DNA of 64,000 bases from Talinum fruticosum (GCA_021018815.1 JAITYX010000041.1:4154001-4218000), one strand, 5' to 3'. Counted from the first letter of the stretch, positions 48,172 to 61,121 are shown. Translations and numbers: made by a program. Notes: a model not told the origin generated them from the letters alone.

Positions 48172-49270
48172 CACTTGTTTATGGATCTAATGATGACGCT
48201 ATTAGGCAAGAGATGTGGTCACAACTAGTGCATATCTCAACCAATATGGATGCACCCTGGATGGTGATGGGGATTTTAATTATTTATTGTATATGGATGA
48301 CAAGATTGGTGGGGTACCAATTACCTACCAGCATATCTCTGATTTTCGAGAGATGTGTTTACAACATCGGCTTGCAGGATATGAAGTAGAATGGTAGCGA
48401 GATATACTCGAACTAATAAGCAGGAGGTTGGATGCGAAATTTTTCAAAAATTGATAGAGTCTTGTCGGTGAAAACGGTTAGAAACCATTCCAAATGCTAA
48501 AACTTTGTTTATGTATGATGAGGCATCTTATCACATTCCGGGCCTTATCAAATTCTTTGAGATTCAAAAGCTTGGCAAAGCTCCTTTTAAATTCTTCAAT
48601 ATGTGGCTCTTTAACCCTTCTTTCACCAACATTGTAGAGACAGTTTGGAGTTCTAATATCGAAGGAAGCAAGATGAATTAGGTCTCTAAGAAACTAAAAC
48701 TCCTGCAACGACCCCTCACATTGTTAAATAGAGAGAAATTTGGTGATTTATAGGATAAATATTCCAAAGCAAAAGAAGACCTAGGATCTCTTTATATACA
48801 ACTCCAACAAAAACCACATGATACAACTTTACATGATATGGAGAACAAACTACAAGCCGAAGTCGGGATGTGGAAGGACAGGTTGGAAAGCTTTTACATA
48901 TAGAAAACAAAGGAAGATTGGCTTAACTCTGGCTGATTCCAATGATAGATATTTCTATGATACCTTAAAGCTCAAGCACCATGCAAACAAGATTTCCTCT
49001 TTCCAAAGGGAGGATGGGCAGTGGTGTTGGGATTATCCCCAAGTTATAGACCATTTTGTGCATTTTTTGCATATCAATGGGGAAGACTACCACTATCACT
49101 AAGGAGATTAATAATGATATAATAGCAATTGGAGGAACCCTAAACTTTTCAAAGTAGATCTCTTTGATTAAGGCCTTCACTAAGGAGGATATGAAAAGGG
49201 CTTTGTTTTCTATTCCTACTCACAAAAGCCCTGGCTCGGATGGGTTCATTAGTGGCTTTTTTGAAGACTC
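48172..49270 (+). pseudogene. LINE endonuclease 3' piece and start of reverse transcriptase
   Basis: It resumes the endonuclease with VYGSNDDAIRQEMWSQL and DAPWMVMG, then (after a frame change) GDFN-type sequence. A linker with RKIGLTLADSNDRYFYDTLK follows (compare GD-x-N-T-x-YFH-x-x-x-K). The RT start reads FTKEDMKRALFSIPTHKSPG then SDGF. It ends near 49270 at the next insertion. Stops are frequent. Confidence 0.78.
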
Positions 49271-49274
49271 GGGT

Positions 49275-51025
49275 ATGACTGATCGACCCCTTGAATGTGT
49301 TTTGATTTCATACATTCATCTAAATTTAGGATAAAACAAGAAGCATCCTAAAAGAAATTTATTTACCTAAGTCATATACTTTGTAATTCATCATTTCAAT
49401 ATGACTTGTTCATTACTCGAACTCAAACTTAAGTATATTAAGTATATCCGACTAAGTCTAAGACTGAGAAAGTAGAATATGAGTTAGTCATGACAAACCG
49501 AGTCGGACTAACTTACTCGGTTTTGGGAAATTGACCTCCTTAGTCTAACTCGGACATCGTGTTTGCCTTAGTTTTTTACACGTTTCATGTTAATTTTTTC
49601 ATGTTAAACATTATGAATTGATTTGGGATTGAATTATCTTGATCACACTTTAACCTAGAAACTTACACTATCATTTGTTTAATCATGTGTAATTATAAAA
49701 TGTCTAAATAACTCATGTGCCCATTAAGATTGAATGATTTATTTATAAGTTTTGACATATCTGGAATATGACCATATTGAATATTAAACTTGAAATATTC
49801 CAAATTAATAGATTAAGGATAATTAATCATTAAACACTTTATTTAGACTAATCCTTATCTAATTATGGACCAAAGTATTTTTATACCTTGAGAACCATTG
49901 TGCTTAATATTTTTGTAGGTTTCTAATGTCAATTATCCGAAGAAAAAGAAAAAACAAAAGGTTTACGAGCGTTAAAGCACTGCTAGACAAAAAGCTATAA
50001 TTTCTAGAAAAACTCAAGACCGACTAACAACTTTGTACTGTTACCGCTTTAGGTAATATTTTATTTACGAGTATAACGGTCTTTTCTTTCTGCAATTCCA
50101 GTTTACAAAAGTTAGAAAAAGAGTTGTTGGAAGGTAGGATCGAGGCACAACAACTATTTCAAGAAGGTCCAGAAATTTGAGGGACTCAAACTATATGTTA
50201 CAACGGCTAGCCGATTCGGACGGCTTCAGCGAAAAGACGTTGAAAACTCAATGGCTATCTCTTCAACGCAGACTATTTATAGAAGCCTTAACACAAGATT
50301 TCAACCGACGAATAGAGAGACCATATTGAACATCTTTTCTAGCTTACAACTCCCAAACTGTAATTCTAATATTCTAGGTTGTATTATTCCGAGTCGGTTG
50401 TATTATAATTCTTATTACTCTCTTCTACTCCTCTCTTACTAAATTGAAAAGGTTACCTCAACTCGGTTGTCCCAAACTGTAAAGGTTACCTCGGTTTGGA
50501 AGTATTAGGTCGAGATAAGGGAACTTTTGACCTTGAGAAAAATTGTGTCCGGAGTTGATAAGGGAACTTCAACTCGGAGGACCCCAAGTTGATAAAGTAA
50601 CTTCAACTTGGAAGTATTAGGTCGATGAGATAAGAAAAATTCTGAACCTGGAAAAATGGTCATATTCATTGTAATTGAGGATTCAATTAGTGGATTTGAC
50701 ATGGTGTTTAGATTGACATTGTCCGTGGTTTTTTACCCAGGAGGGTTTCCACGTAATTTTGATTTGTCATATTTTTTCTCTTTTTCCGTCCGAGTCACTC
50801 GGACTCAATTCTGGTCTTTACCGAGTTCGGACACAATATTCTCTTAATATTCCGAGTGCTCGGTTCTCCGAACTTCATAACTTCACTTTTGTCCGAGTTG
50901 CTCTAAACTCATATCTATTTCCGAGTTCGTTCTAGACTCGGAATTGCTTTTTGAACTCATACTCGTAGATAATCTTTAATTACGCAAAAGTCTTCCATCA
51001 CCCTATTTATCCCCCTCTAGGGTGA
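49275..51025. mobile_element. Unclassified insertion rich in CCGAGT words
   Basis: About 1.75 kb that interrupts the LINE RT. No coding domain. It contains many CCGAGT / ACTCGG words, degenerate tandem repeats around 50440-50650 (AACTTCAACTCGG-like units), and near its right edge TTTATCCCCCTCTAGGGTG. The right part (50735-51015) has a diverged inverted copy at 62306-62470. This looks like a non-autonomous LTR-type element, but LTRs and target duplication were not found. Confidence 0.5.
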
Positions 51026-52870
51026 TTCATCCTCTCCAAGAGCAAAGGCTACTGGGATATTATTGGTGAAGACATATGCTCGGTTGTCTTAAGGTTTTTC
51101 CAAGATGGCCATATGCCCCAAAATTGGAATGCCACAAGCTTAGCTCCGATGAATGAAATGCCCAATCCAACAAATACAACATATTACAGGCCCATAGGTT
51201 GCTGGAATACACTCTACAAATGCATGTCTAAAATGCTTTGTGCAAGGCTAAAACAGGTACTACCTTATCTTGTGAATGAGAACCAGTTAGCTTTTATTGA
51301 AGGCGAGACTTATAGGCCACAATATCATGATATGCCAAGACAATGTGAGACTGTTCCAAAGAAAATAAGTGTCTCCCGAGATGTAGGCTCAAGATTGATC
51401 TCAAGAAAGCTTATGACTCCATCTCCTGGGATTTCCTACAAAAACTTCTGCTCAAGCTAAAATTCCCAATTGAGTTCGAAACTAGATTATGACTACGGTC
51501 ACTACCTGCTCATACACACCGAACATAAATGGCGGATCCAATGGATGGTTTCAAGGAGAGAAAGGTTTGAGGCAAGGTGATCCTGTCTCCCTCCTTACTA
51601 TTTGCCTCGATTATTGAATATCTCACAAGAACACTGCAATTCAAAGCTACATGATAGCCATTCAAGTTCCACCCTCTTTGTAACAGACATGAAACCCATC
51701 AATGTGAGCTTTGCTGATGATTTAGTGATCTTCCGTAAGGGGCATGTCAAACAGTTGCATTTGTGATGGATGCACTTAAGCATTTCTCCAATACTACTTG
51801 GTCTAACAGTCTGGAACAACAAAGGCAATGAGTAAAGAAATATTAGAACTCACTTGGTTTCAGCAGGGATGAGTTCCCTATAAGATATCTCGGGAGTACC
51901 ACTCACCATTAGGAAGTGGAGAGTCGATGATCTGTCAACAATTAGTGGAAAATATCACTCAAAGAGTTAAATGTTCGATGACAAGACATCTTTCATATGT
52001 TGGAAAACCGCAATTAATAAACTCGTGTTGATGGCCCTCTATACCTATTGGACCAGCCTATTCATTTTGCCAAAGAAGGTAATCAAGAAAATTGAAGACA
52101 TATGCATGAATTTTTTTGTGGACTCAAACTGCTGAATATAAAAAGGTTCCACCAATAGCTTGGTCTACTATCTGCAATCCTAAATCTACAGGAGGACTGG
52201 GGTGAGAAACCGCATCAACTGGAATAAAGAAGCAGTGGCAAAACACCTGTGGTACCTAATTGATGACAAAAACCGTGTGTAGGTGAAATGGATCCATGGA
52301 TTATACATAAAAAGGAAAGGTTGCTAGTGGGTGCAAGCTAAAAACTCTCGACCTGGTATTGGAGACAGATTTTAAAGCCGAGAGCGGAGTTTGCTCTCGG
52401 TTATTTAAATAACGAGATGGAAGGCTAATCCTACTGGAGACTACTCTATTGCCGAGTGGCTACAAATGATTACAAGGTGTTCCTACAAAAATACCCATCA
52501 TTCGGCTCATATGGGATAGATATGCTCTTTGGTTCCGGAGAGCTTAGTTAGGCGGACTAGCAACATTAGACAGTGCTGAAGAAATAGCATATAGTTGTGA
52601 TCCCCGACACTCGCCCGTTATGTTTAGACCAGAATGAGAGCCATAAACACCTATTTTATAAGTGTGCATGCAGTCGGATGATAGTGCAAAATGTGCTAGC
52701 TTACTACCGACTTTGGCATCCCGTGTACGAAGATATTGAGAAGACCTACACTCTATATAGATACACCAATTTTCAGTATAAGATCTTTAGCATATGCATA
52801 ACCATGACCACATACATGATTTGGAATGAAAGAAATTTTAGGAGTTATGGCAAAGGTTCATAGAATCCTC
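51026..52870 (+). pseudogene. LINE reverse transcriptase and zf-RVT, 3' part
   Basis: Blocks in order: YWDIIGEDICS, YYRPIGCWNTLYKCMSKML and NENQLAFIEG (compare F-R-P-I-x-x-x-N...N-Q-x-A-F), a frame with FASIIEYL, and VSFADDLVIF with the catalytic FADD at 51710-51721. Later blocks resemble the thumb region, and the zf-RVT domain (CLDQNESHKHLFYKCACSRM) lies at about 52618-52680. Frame changes and stops throughout. The end is about 52863. Confidence 0.8.
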
Positions 52871-53357
52871 TACGATTTCAAGGATATGTCAAACCCCGAT
52901 TACTAGTAATCGGTATATTGCTCATTGCTTGTAAAAGCTAAAACCGAAAGAGAGACTTTTAGGCCTGGTTTCATATGGATTTTGATCCCACCCTATGACC
53001 TTTGTATATGAATTGTAAATCCCAGGTAATGAAGTTATACTGATTTCATACTAAAAAACATATATTATTAAAATTATAAATTATATAGAAATTAGTAAAG
53101 TGACATGACTAATAATGATCAGAATTATTCTCCTCTTGAATACGAGGCCTGTGAGGCTCAAAAACCTGTGGGGTTTAATTTTAATGAGATCAAGCGATAA
53201 GTGACAATTAATAGGTATTCAAGAATAAAGTATGTGATGTAGAAGGGTTGAACTCGTCTATAAAATGAAGGATAACTATTTGCATACTTCTTTGATACTG
53301 AGATGGCCATACACTTTCATTCAATTCCAATATGTTTCCATAGTATAATATGTGTTG

Positions 53358-53552
53358 TGGAGTGGTGAGTGGCCCTACCTTCCAAGCTCGATCCTGAGAT
53401 TCGAATTTAGGGGCACAAATTTCCTCTTCGAGGAATTTGTGGGTGGTGGAGATAGTTTAGGGTTTGACATGATTCTCCTTCTTGGCCCAGTCAATCCATT
53501 GTACTTTTCTGATATAGGAGGTTCAAGCGGATGAGCCTACTTATAAAAAAAA
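53358..53552 (+). mobile_element. SINE with perfect 17-bp target duplication
   Basis: A 195-bp element starting TGGAGTGGTGAGTGGCCC, with a B-box-like GAGATTCGAATTT at 53397-53409 and ending in a short A-rich tail (CTTATAAAAAAAA). It is flanked by identical 17-mers TAGTATAATATGTGTTG (53341-53357 and 53553-53569). Long perfect duplications plus an A-rich end are the signature of target-primed retrotransposition. tRNA-like promoter boxes suggest a tRNA-derived SINE. Apparent open frames across it are not genes. Confidence 0.85.
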
Positions 53553-53569
53553 TAGTATAATATGTGTTG

Positions 53570-54796
53570 ACTGGGTTCGAGTTATCAAATAGTGTCGAGT
53601 ATGGTGGCTGTACGTTATGTATTGGTGTCATTTGGTAATTTTCTCTTAGCTGGTTGCTCTTCTTGTATTAGCTTTTTGCTTTGCCTCTTGGTTCTATTTA
53701 TCGAAAAAAACTATATTTTTACATATAAAAATATACTAAAAATACGCTAATATATTGCTATTAATTTATTTTAATTATCATTAAAGTTTTTCTATTTTTA
53801 TGATAACATTTTTGTATTTAATTATTTCATCATGTTTGTATAATTTTAATTTTATTTTATTAGTGCATTTAGAGTAGTTGAATTGTTTTTTAATTTAGGG
53901 AGTACAAATTTTCTGTTTTAACCAAAGAATATCGTGGCAAATGTTAATCAATTCTTCCTTGCATATCCGTTCCAAGCAAAGGTATCGTAGAGTTTGAAGC
54001 ACTTTGTTGTTACGCTTTGATATCATGAAGTGGGTAGAAATTAATTAATTAAAATATTGCAAAATTTTTGAATATATGATTCATCTTAAGCTCATCACAT
54101 TAGTAGTCTGGTAGATATCAATACTATAAGTACATAATCTGGAGTGTCAAAAAGTCAAGATTATTCTCCATACATTATCAAAGTTACAGATAATCTTAAT
54201 CCAATTTCCCTAAAAATAAAAATAACTGAGCTCCAAATTCTGAGAGAAACATAACAACAACGTTTTTCAGTTTTCATTGCATGGAACTACTTTCATCATG
54301 AAAAACTGCAACGGAAAAAAATTCTCACACCCTAGAGATATAACCTTTTGTTGGCAACAGTTAGCTTAACTGTTAAAGTTTTCAAAAGTTACTGTAGACT
54401 TAGATTTGAATACTAATATATCAACCTTTGCGCCTCATTCCCACAAAAAGAAAAAGAAAATATAACTTTTTGTCGATTATTGATAGCCAAAAGCAGTTGG
54501 TAACAACAAGAGTTCAAAAGAAATAAAAATAAGCCTAATCACAAGCCATACTACACTAAACAATCCAGAAGTTTCATACGCACATCCATCAGATCATCAT
54601 CTCAAAAGGATATAACCTCAATGGAGATTTTGCAAAATAAGAAGGGGACAACAAATGAAAAAAATGTGAATGAATTTTTACTCAAGCTATTACACAAATT
54701 AAAAAGCAGCTAACAGAGAAAAGGAAAAAAAAAAAGTTAAGGTAACCCAGCAAATGAATCTCTCTAGCAAAGGATTGCTAAGAAAATAAAGTAGAT
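53570..54796. other. Interval downstream of the syntaxin gene
   Basis: AT-rich. It presumably contains the 3' untranslated region of the minus-strand syntaxin just left of 54797. No other gene or clear repeat recognised. Confidence 0.4.
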
Positions 54797-55705
54797 TTAC
54801 AAGCGCAAAACAGTAGTAGACAAGATGGGAAGCAAAATGACTAGCACAAGGACAATGGCAAGGATAATAGCAATGCAAGTCCATTTCCTGGAGCTCTTTT
54901 GGTGCTCTTTAGCCACCACAAGCTCATTAGCCCCTTGGCTCACAAACGAGCTTGCTCTCTTCACATTGCTTGCAATATCATTGAGTTGTTGCCCTTGAGC
55001 TTCTACGAGTGCCGCCATGTCCAAGAAGATTTGGTGAAGCTCAAGGAGATTCCGCTCTATTTCCTTGATCGCGTCATGCCTCTCTTGGATCTCCTTCACC
55101 GTGTCCATGATTTGGCCGCGGCCTTGGGCTTGGATGGCCTTTTGGAGGAAGGATTCGCTCTCTCCACTTGAGATTAAGTTTTCGATGGTCTCCTCATCGG
55201 CTTTTTCTCCTGTTATGGTGAAGTACCTCCTCTCCACTGTCTCCTTATACTCAGATGACATAGTAGCCCTTAACGATTGGAAGTCATCCATCATGTCCTT
55301 GAGCTTCTTTCCTAGACCGCTCACCACAGATGTGCGTGTGCGATCAGCTGAGGACCCTGGTCCGCACCCTGGGAGGTTCCTATGAGCCACATTTGACCTC
55401 TCAAGAGCCTCAAGCTTGCCCTTGATGACCTTGGCTCGCCTTAACATCTGCTCTACATCAGCATCCATCCGAGCCCTCAGGTCTCTAACAGCCTTGGCAT
55501 TTGTGGCGACCTTGCATTCCTCGTTGGCTTCTAGGAGCTTCTTGTAGAGCCTCTCGACAAACTTCATGTCCTCCTTGACATTCTCGACTTCCTCGAAGAA
55601 CTTATCAAGGTTGACCGTCTCTTTGCCCATCTCCAAGTCATCTCCGCGGTTTTGCTCCTTGAGATTTGCATACCTCTTGAACGAGCTAGAGAACAAATCA
55701 TTCAT
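54797..55705 (-). CDS. SYP12-like: Syntaxin of the plant SYP12 group (Qa-SNARE)
   Basis: Uninterrupted 302-codon frame, the usual length for plasma-membrane plant syntaxins. The start [12 protein letters not shown] is the typical SYP12-type N-terminus. Residues about 30-150 form the Habc three-helix domain ([16 protein letters not shown]..., [20 protein letters not shown]). YFTITGE follows at 161-167. The Qa SNARE helix spans about 209-272 ([19 protein letters not shown]...), with the zero-layer Gln at residue 237 in LVEAQGQQ. A single membrane anchor (about 276-298, Ile/Leu/Val-rich) ends the protein. The role in the family is vesicle fusion at the plasma membrane, pairing with SNAP33-type and VAMP72-type partners. 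It most resembles the SYP123/124/125 branch, several members of which act in tip growth; the exact orthologue is not resolved. It is the only long intact host frame here. Confidence 0.95.
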   Translation of the reverse strand: MNDLFSSSFKRYANLKEQNRGDDLEMGKETVNLDKFFEEVENVKEDMKFVERLYKKLLEANEECKVATNAKAVRDLRARMDADVEQMLRRAKVIKGKLEALERSNVAHRNLPGCGPGSSADRTRTSVVSGLGKKLKDMMDDFQSLRATMSSEYKETVERRYFTITGEKADEETIENLISSGESESFLQKAIQAQGRGQIMDTVKEIQERHDAIKEIERNLLELHQIFLDMAALVEAQGQQLNDIASNVKRASSFVSQGANELVVAKEHQKSSRKWTCIAIILAIVLVLVILLPILSTTVLRL

Positions 55706-55840
55706 CTTGTCTCTAGTTTAAGGAAATTTGATAGATCAATTATAGGGAATTTGATCATAGACCATTGGAAGGGAAGAAAAAGACGGGTTAAGCAATAGTG
55801 GCAACAAGAAGGAAACATGTACAAAAGAAAATGGATCCAT

Positions 55841-55853
55841 ATATATAATCTGA
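55841..55853 (-). promoter_or_regulatory. Possible TATA box of the syntaxin gene
   Basis: Minus-strand TTATATATATGG about 135 bp upstream of the start codon, a plausible distance for a plant core promoter with a short leader. Based on sequence alone. Confidence 0.4.
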
Positions 55854-55987
55854 AGTTGGAATGAAGGCCAGGAAAAGTTCCATAGTGGGATGTCATGTTT
55901 TTGCCAGGTTGGACAATCTAATAATCATTGGAATATCCTTGTATATATGTTAATAAATTTTGACTAGATCAGTACATGTTCTGACGA

Positions 55988-55988
<1 letters not shown>

Positions 55989-56053
<65 letters not shown>
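55989..56053. repeat. (AT)n microsatellite upstream of the syntaxin gene
   Basis: About 32 TA units, roughly 290 bp upstream of the syntaxin start codon. Confidence 0.95.
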
Positions 56054-56062
<9 letters not shown>

Positions 56063-57484
56063 AAGAGCTGAATTGTCACCCCAAAAACTGACTTTATCAC
56101 TGAAATTATGGTGGCACGTATATATATTTTGTTGAACTTTTTGTTACAAATAAGGTATAGAGAAGATCTAATGAAATTGAGTAAAGGAAATTAAATTTAA
56201 ACTGCGTACATTAGGATCTTAATCTTGATAATAAGTAATTAATTTAGATGCGAGTAATAAAGTTTAGTAGCGAATTTAAAAATTAAATTTATCTAACAGT
56301 GTTTTATTTAAATTTTTTGATTTGATAGTACTAACTAATTTTTATAGATGTCCATTCAGATACATTTGAAAGATTTTTATTTAGAATTTATAAAAAAAGT
56401 AAAATTGGAAGTAACAAGTCTTAGGATAGCCACATCCCTAAGGTGCAACCACCATTGATGGGTTGTGTACTTATGGTATGTACGGTTTAGCTCAATCGAT
56501 TTAATAACATGTGAATTAATAACGAGTTGGTTTTATGATGATAGTCCATAGAACATGTTATATTAAATCTAGCAACATTGTTCTGTAATAGTATCTTCCC
56601 AATTTTATTTTTGAGAAAAGTAAGGTTTCTCCATTAAAAAGTCTTATGTACATCAAAAACCCTTTTAAGCTATCTTCCCAAATTATAATCACATTAACTT
56701 ACTTGCTAAATTACAATATACACAACAATGATTACTTTGTAAATCCATTTTATGTAAATTCACTACTGGCCAAAACTCAACTCCGACTTCATCATAAGTT
56801 TGACCAAATATATTTTATTAAGTCAATTGTAATCTTATGCCGATTGGCCAATGACAAGATTCAATTGCCTATTAATCATACTTATAAGTCTATTATCATC
56901 ATATATGTCATGTAGATTTAAATTTATATTGTACTTTAAGCTATTTATATAGCTTATTAATAATCCGGGAAAAAAATAGCTCTACTATCATATAAGTTTC
57001 TGTATCGATTTTGCTTAGAAAATAATAGTTTGTGACTCATTTGGTCTGTTTCTTTCTAATGAAATCTCCTACTGTCACCTGCCGAATTGAAATGTGATGT
57101 GATCATATATATAATCAGAGTTACGTGGAGGGCACTCCTTAGTTATTGCCGATTACATGACTCCAAGTCAATATATTAGTTATATATTTTTGGGTTTGTG
57201 CTCTTCCAATAAGCATAGCGTGAAGCCTTGAACATATAATCAGAATTTTAGACCCTTCAAGTACGACTTTATCTTGGGAACATTTTCAAAAAGAACTTCA
57301 AAGAAAATAAAAGGCAATGATGTATTTTTTTATGACTTCTTAAACGTACTACTAAATTTTACTACTTACCCTTAGCAACTTTATCACTAGATAATTTTAA
57401 AACAATCTATAATTTAAAGCCAATTTTCTTTTTCATTTTATTGGAAGAGTTGATCTTATATAGGTATGACGTACAATCTCAATT
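56054..57484. other. Non-coding AT-rich interval
   Basis: No gene, repeat boundary or RNA recognised. Confidence 0.4.
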
Positions 57485-57646
57485 ATTGGATCGAACATTA
57501 GTTGAATTAAGGTGGTGATTTTTATAAAAATTAATTTCAAAAAAATATTTATTTGAAAAAATAAGTTTAAAATTTTTTATAAATATCTTTTTGAAATTAT
57601 TTTTTATAAAAATCACCACCTTAATTCAACTAATGTTCGATCCAAT
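57485..57646. mobile_element. Hairpin MITE with near-perfect arms
   Basis: The left arm (TTGGATCGAACATTAGTTG, then AATTAAGGTGGTGATTTTTA) is repeated inverted in the right arm (TAAAAATCACCACCTTAATT, then CAACTAATGTTCGATCCAA). Arms are about 65-70 nt with almost no mismatch, around a short AT-rich loop. No target duplication was established. The near-perfect pairing suggests a recent insertion or active small-RNA processing. Confidence 0.75.
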
Positions 57647-58213
57647 AATAATCTCCAATATGAAGTTAAAAAATACCTTTGAAGAAGAAAAAGTCAACCA
57701 AACCTCAAGTAAGACATGGGTGTGGATGAGGTACATTGCTGTGAAAAGAATTATCAACTTCATTAATTTCTAAAAGGAAATTAGTTGACAAAGGACGAAA
57801 ATAATCTCCAATATGAAGTTGAAAATGATAACACTAAAAATTTGACAAGAAAGATGATTTTGGGCGATGAGTGATTTTAGCGAAGGATTTTAGCAAAGGC
57901 GATGAGTAAAAAATTTGTCACCCTCTTGGACAGCTAGGGTCAAATTACCTTAGTGTGGACCATAAATATGAATTTGTAGTCCTAGAATCTTAGGATGGAC
58001 GACAACATAATTGTTTCATGCCCCAAATTACCAACTTGGGCGACAAATGGAGTATTCCTATCCCTAAAGTGCATTATTGGGCTACAATTTTCTTTATTGT
58101 AGCCCATTACATTCGAATAGGCGAAAATTTTTTTTTGTTGTCGCTTGAAACTCTAGGGTTACAAAAAATTACCTTGTGCGGTGAATTTACTTGTAGTTTC
58201 AAATCATTTTTTT
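57647..58213. other. Non-coding interval with a short direct repeat
   Basis: AATAATCTCCAATATGAAGT occurs at about 57645 and again at about 57801, suggesting a local duplication. No gene. Confidence 0.4.
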
Positions 58214-58620
58214 AGTATGTTTGATTAGCAGATAAGTGTTTATGTAGTGAATATCTGTCTTTATAGTAGATAACTGTTAGATTTTTGCGGTTAGTAGATA
58301 AGCTGTTCAATTGAGCGGTTGGAGAAAATGTGTTCAATAAATTTAGTGGTTGGATAAGATAATCATTGTAAATTGAAATAAAATGATATAAATAATTCTC
58401 TAAGTGTAAATTAATGAAGGAATATTTTGACAAAAAATATCAAACGGTACTTTTAAATGTGAAAAATTAATATTTTTGAAGTTTTAGAAATGTTACTTAA
58501 AACGTTATAAACTATTATAAACACGACTTAAAACACTATATTAACAAACATTAATATTTGTTGACTAGAGTTTTGACTTATTTAAAACACTAAACGTTAT
58601 TCCAAACATTGTTGTCGAAC
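58214..58620. mobile_element. Possible MITE with TGTTTG-type ends
   Basis: The left edge reads ATGTTTGATTAGCAG and the right edge, reverse-complemented, AATGTTTGGAATAACG. The interior is AT-rich and non-coding. The inverted repeat is short and imperfect and no target duplication is evident. Confidence 0.35.
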
Positions 58621-59175
58621 ATAACTATAGATAAATGATAGTCAACTATGAGTTATGGTCAACCTTTAATTGTCTTAGCCTATCATCTCTTATTGATATG
58701 TAAAATCTATGCATATAAACCATGTTCTTAGAAAAAAAAAAAAAAAAAAAACCTCAAATTCAATGAGGCGTAGTGCGTGACCTTAAAACTGAATATACGT
58801 AAAGAAAAAAAAAACTGTAATATCTTGTCATAGAAATGAATAAGTTGTTCGAGATATCAATATATTTTATTACAAATTATACATTTTTGGTCCTTCAAAG
58901 ATTTTCCCAATTTGAAAATCCTATCATAGTTGAATTTTTTTAATTATTATAGTTGACAAATCTTGACCGTGGATTAAAAATAATATGTCTAAACCGTTAA
59001 AATTTGTTAACTATGATTAATTTCACAATTTTCACTTTTCTATTGATTAATTTCTCATACACACACACGCTCTCTCTCTCTTCTCTCTGTGTAAATCAAA
59101 TCTCTCATCCGTTTAGCCCCTTTCGACATCGGATGGTAAGGGATAAATAAATTTCGAATTGAAAAATCGAGTCGG
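58621..59175. other. Non-coding interval
   Basis: Contains an A tract at 58731-58750 and a short (CT)n stretch near 59070. No gene recognised. Confidence 0.4.
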
Positions 59176-59814
59176 ATGCCTAAATTACCAAGTTGGAGGC
59201 TAACCCAATGATACATGAACTTTATACTTCTTACTCTTAGGAATTGATACAGGAAGGGATAAATATCGAACCTTTCAACACTCAAAGTGTTTAATAGAAA
59301 TGCTTATACAATTTGATTGATTTTCTCGCCATTACAAAGATGGTGATTTATAGGCCTAATTTGATACTATTACAACCAATCCAATTTATTACAAGCTAAA
59401 GTTTTCTACTAAAATGCCAAAGCCTTTTTACTATATTCCATTCTTATTACTAAAGTCTTCTACTAGTCTCAACCTTCGAAAATAGAGTAGGGTTGTGCAT
59501 TAATGGCAATGGGATGTTGCAACATTTTTTCTTCCTTTCTCGGGGTTGTCTCTTCGTTGATTGTCAAGCTCCCCTTATTAGAGAAGACTCGTCCTTGAGT
59601 CTTTCTTCTTCCTCATCTTTGTAATATGCGGATAGATCAACAACATTAAAGGTAGCATAAACATTATAGTATCTCGAGACTTCTATTTTATATGTACTTT
59701 CTCCAATTCGTTCTAGGACTTTGAAGCGAGCATATGCTCTTGGTTTAAGTTTTCCATGTGGACCCTGGAGGGAACCTTTCTTTTCTTAAATGAATCCAAA
59801 CCAAATCTCCTTCT

Positions 59815-60081
59815 TTAAATGCAGGAGGCTTGCGAAACTTTTGAACTTCGCTGTTGGTATCGCTCATTCTGTTTTGAGATTTGGGACCTCACCTTGTCAT
59901 GAAGTTTTTTAATTTCTCTAACTCTTTCCTTAGCATCACTACTAAAGTGATTTTGTGTAGGGAATGGAGCTAGGTCAATAGGTGTAGCTGGATTATTACC
60001 ATATACAATCTTGAAAGGACTTTCACCAGTGGTTTGACTTGGTGACGAATTATAGGTAGACTTAGCTTGAGCCAAGGTCAA
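59815..60081 (-). pseudogene. gypsy integrase C-terminal fragment (copy 1)
   Basis: The minus frame reads AKSTYNSSPSQTTGESPFKI then VYGNNPATPIDL, the standard gypsy integrase end (AYN-x-S-x-x-x-TG-x-SPF-x-x-VYG). A frame change follows, then GPHGKLKPRAYARFKVLE and FNVVDLSAYY at about 59640-59770. Copy 2, at about 60620-61080, has the same blocks in a worse state. Confidence 0.8.
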
Positions 60082-61121
60082 ATCCCATTATCAAATATTC
60101 TTACCCACAAAACTTCTCACCAAAATTCCTAGAGTACGTACGGTTCACTCGCTTTAGTTTGACCATCAAGCCTAAATCACCACGTTGGAGGCTAACCCAA
60201 TGATACGTAAACTTTATACTTCTTACTCTTAGGAATTGATACAGGAAGAGAGAAACACTCAACCTTTCAACACTCAAAGTGTTTAATAGAAATGCTTATA
60301 CAATTTGATTGATTTTCCGCAATTACAAGGATGGCCATTTATAGGCCTAATTTGATATTATTACAACTAATCCAATTTATTACAAGCTCTAGTTTTCTAT
60401 TAAAATGACAAAGCCTTTTTACTATACTCCATTCTTACTACTAAAGTCTTCTACTAGTCTCAACCTTTGAAAACAGAGTAGGGTGGTGCATTAATGACTA
60501 TGAGGTGTTGCAACATTTTTTCTTCCTTTGTCGTGGTTGTATGTTCTGTTGTTGTCGGGCTCCCTTATTGGAGAAGACTCGTCCTCGAGTCTTTGCTCTT
60601 CCTCATCTTTGTAATATGTAGATAGATCAACAACATTAAAGGTAGCAGAAACATTATAGTCTACTTGGGAGTTCTATTTTATATGTGTTTTCTCCAATTT
60701 GATCTAGGACTTTGAAGGGACCATCTGCTCTTGGTCTAAGTTTTCCATGTGGACCTGGAGGGAACCTTTATTTTCTCAAGTGAATCCAAACCAAATCTCC
60801 TTTTTAAATGTAGTTGGCTTACGAAACTTATTAACTTGGTGTTGGTATCACTCATTACTGTTTTGAGATTTAGGACCTCACCTTGTCATGAAGTTTCTTA
60901 ATTTCTCTAGCTCATTCCTTAGCATCACTACTAAAGCGAATTTCTGTAAGGAATGGAGCAAGGTGTAGTTGGATTATTAGCATATACAATCTTGAAAGGA
61001 CTTTGACCAGTGGTTTGACTTAGTGACGAATTGTAAGCAAACTCGGCTTAAGCTAAGGTCAAATCCCATTGTCGAAGATTCTTACCCACAAAACTTATCA
61101 TCAAATTTCCTAGAGTATGGT

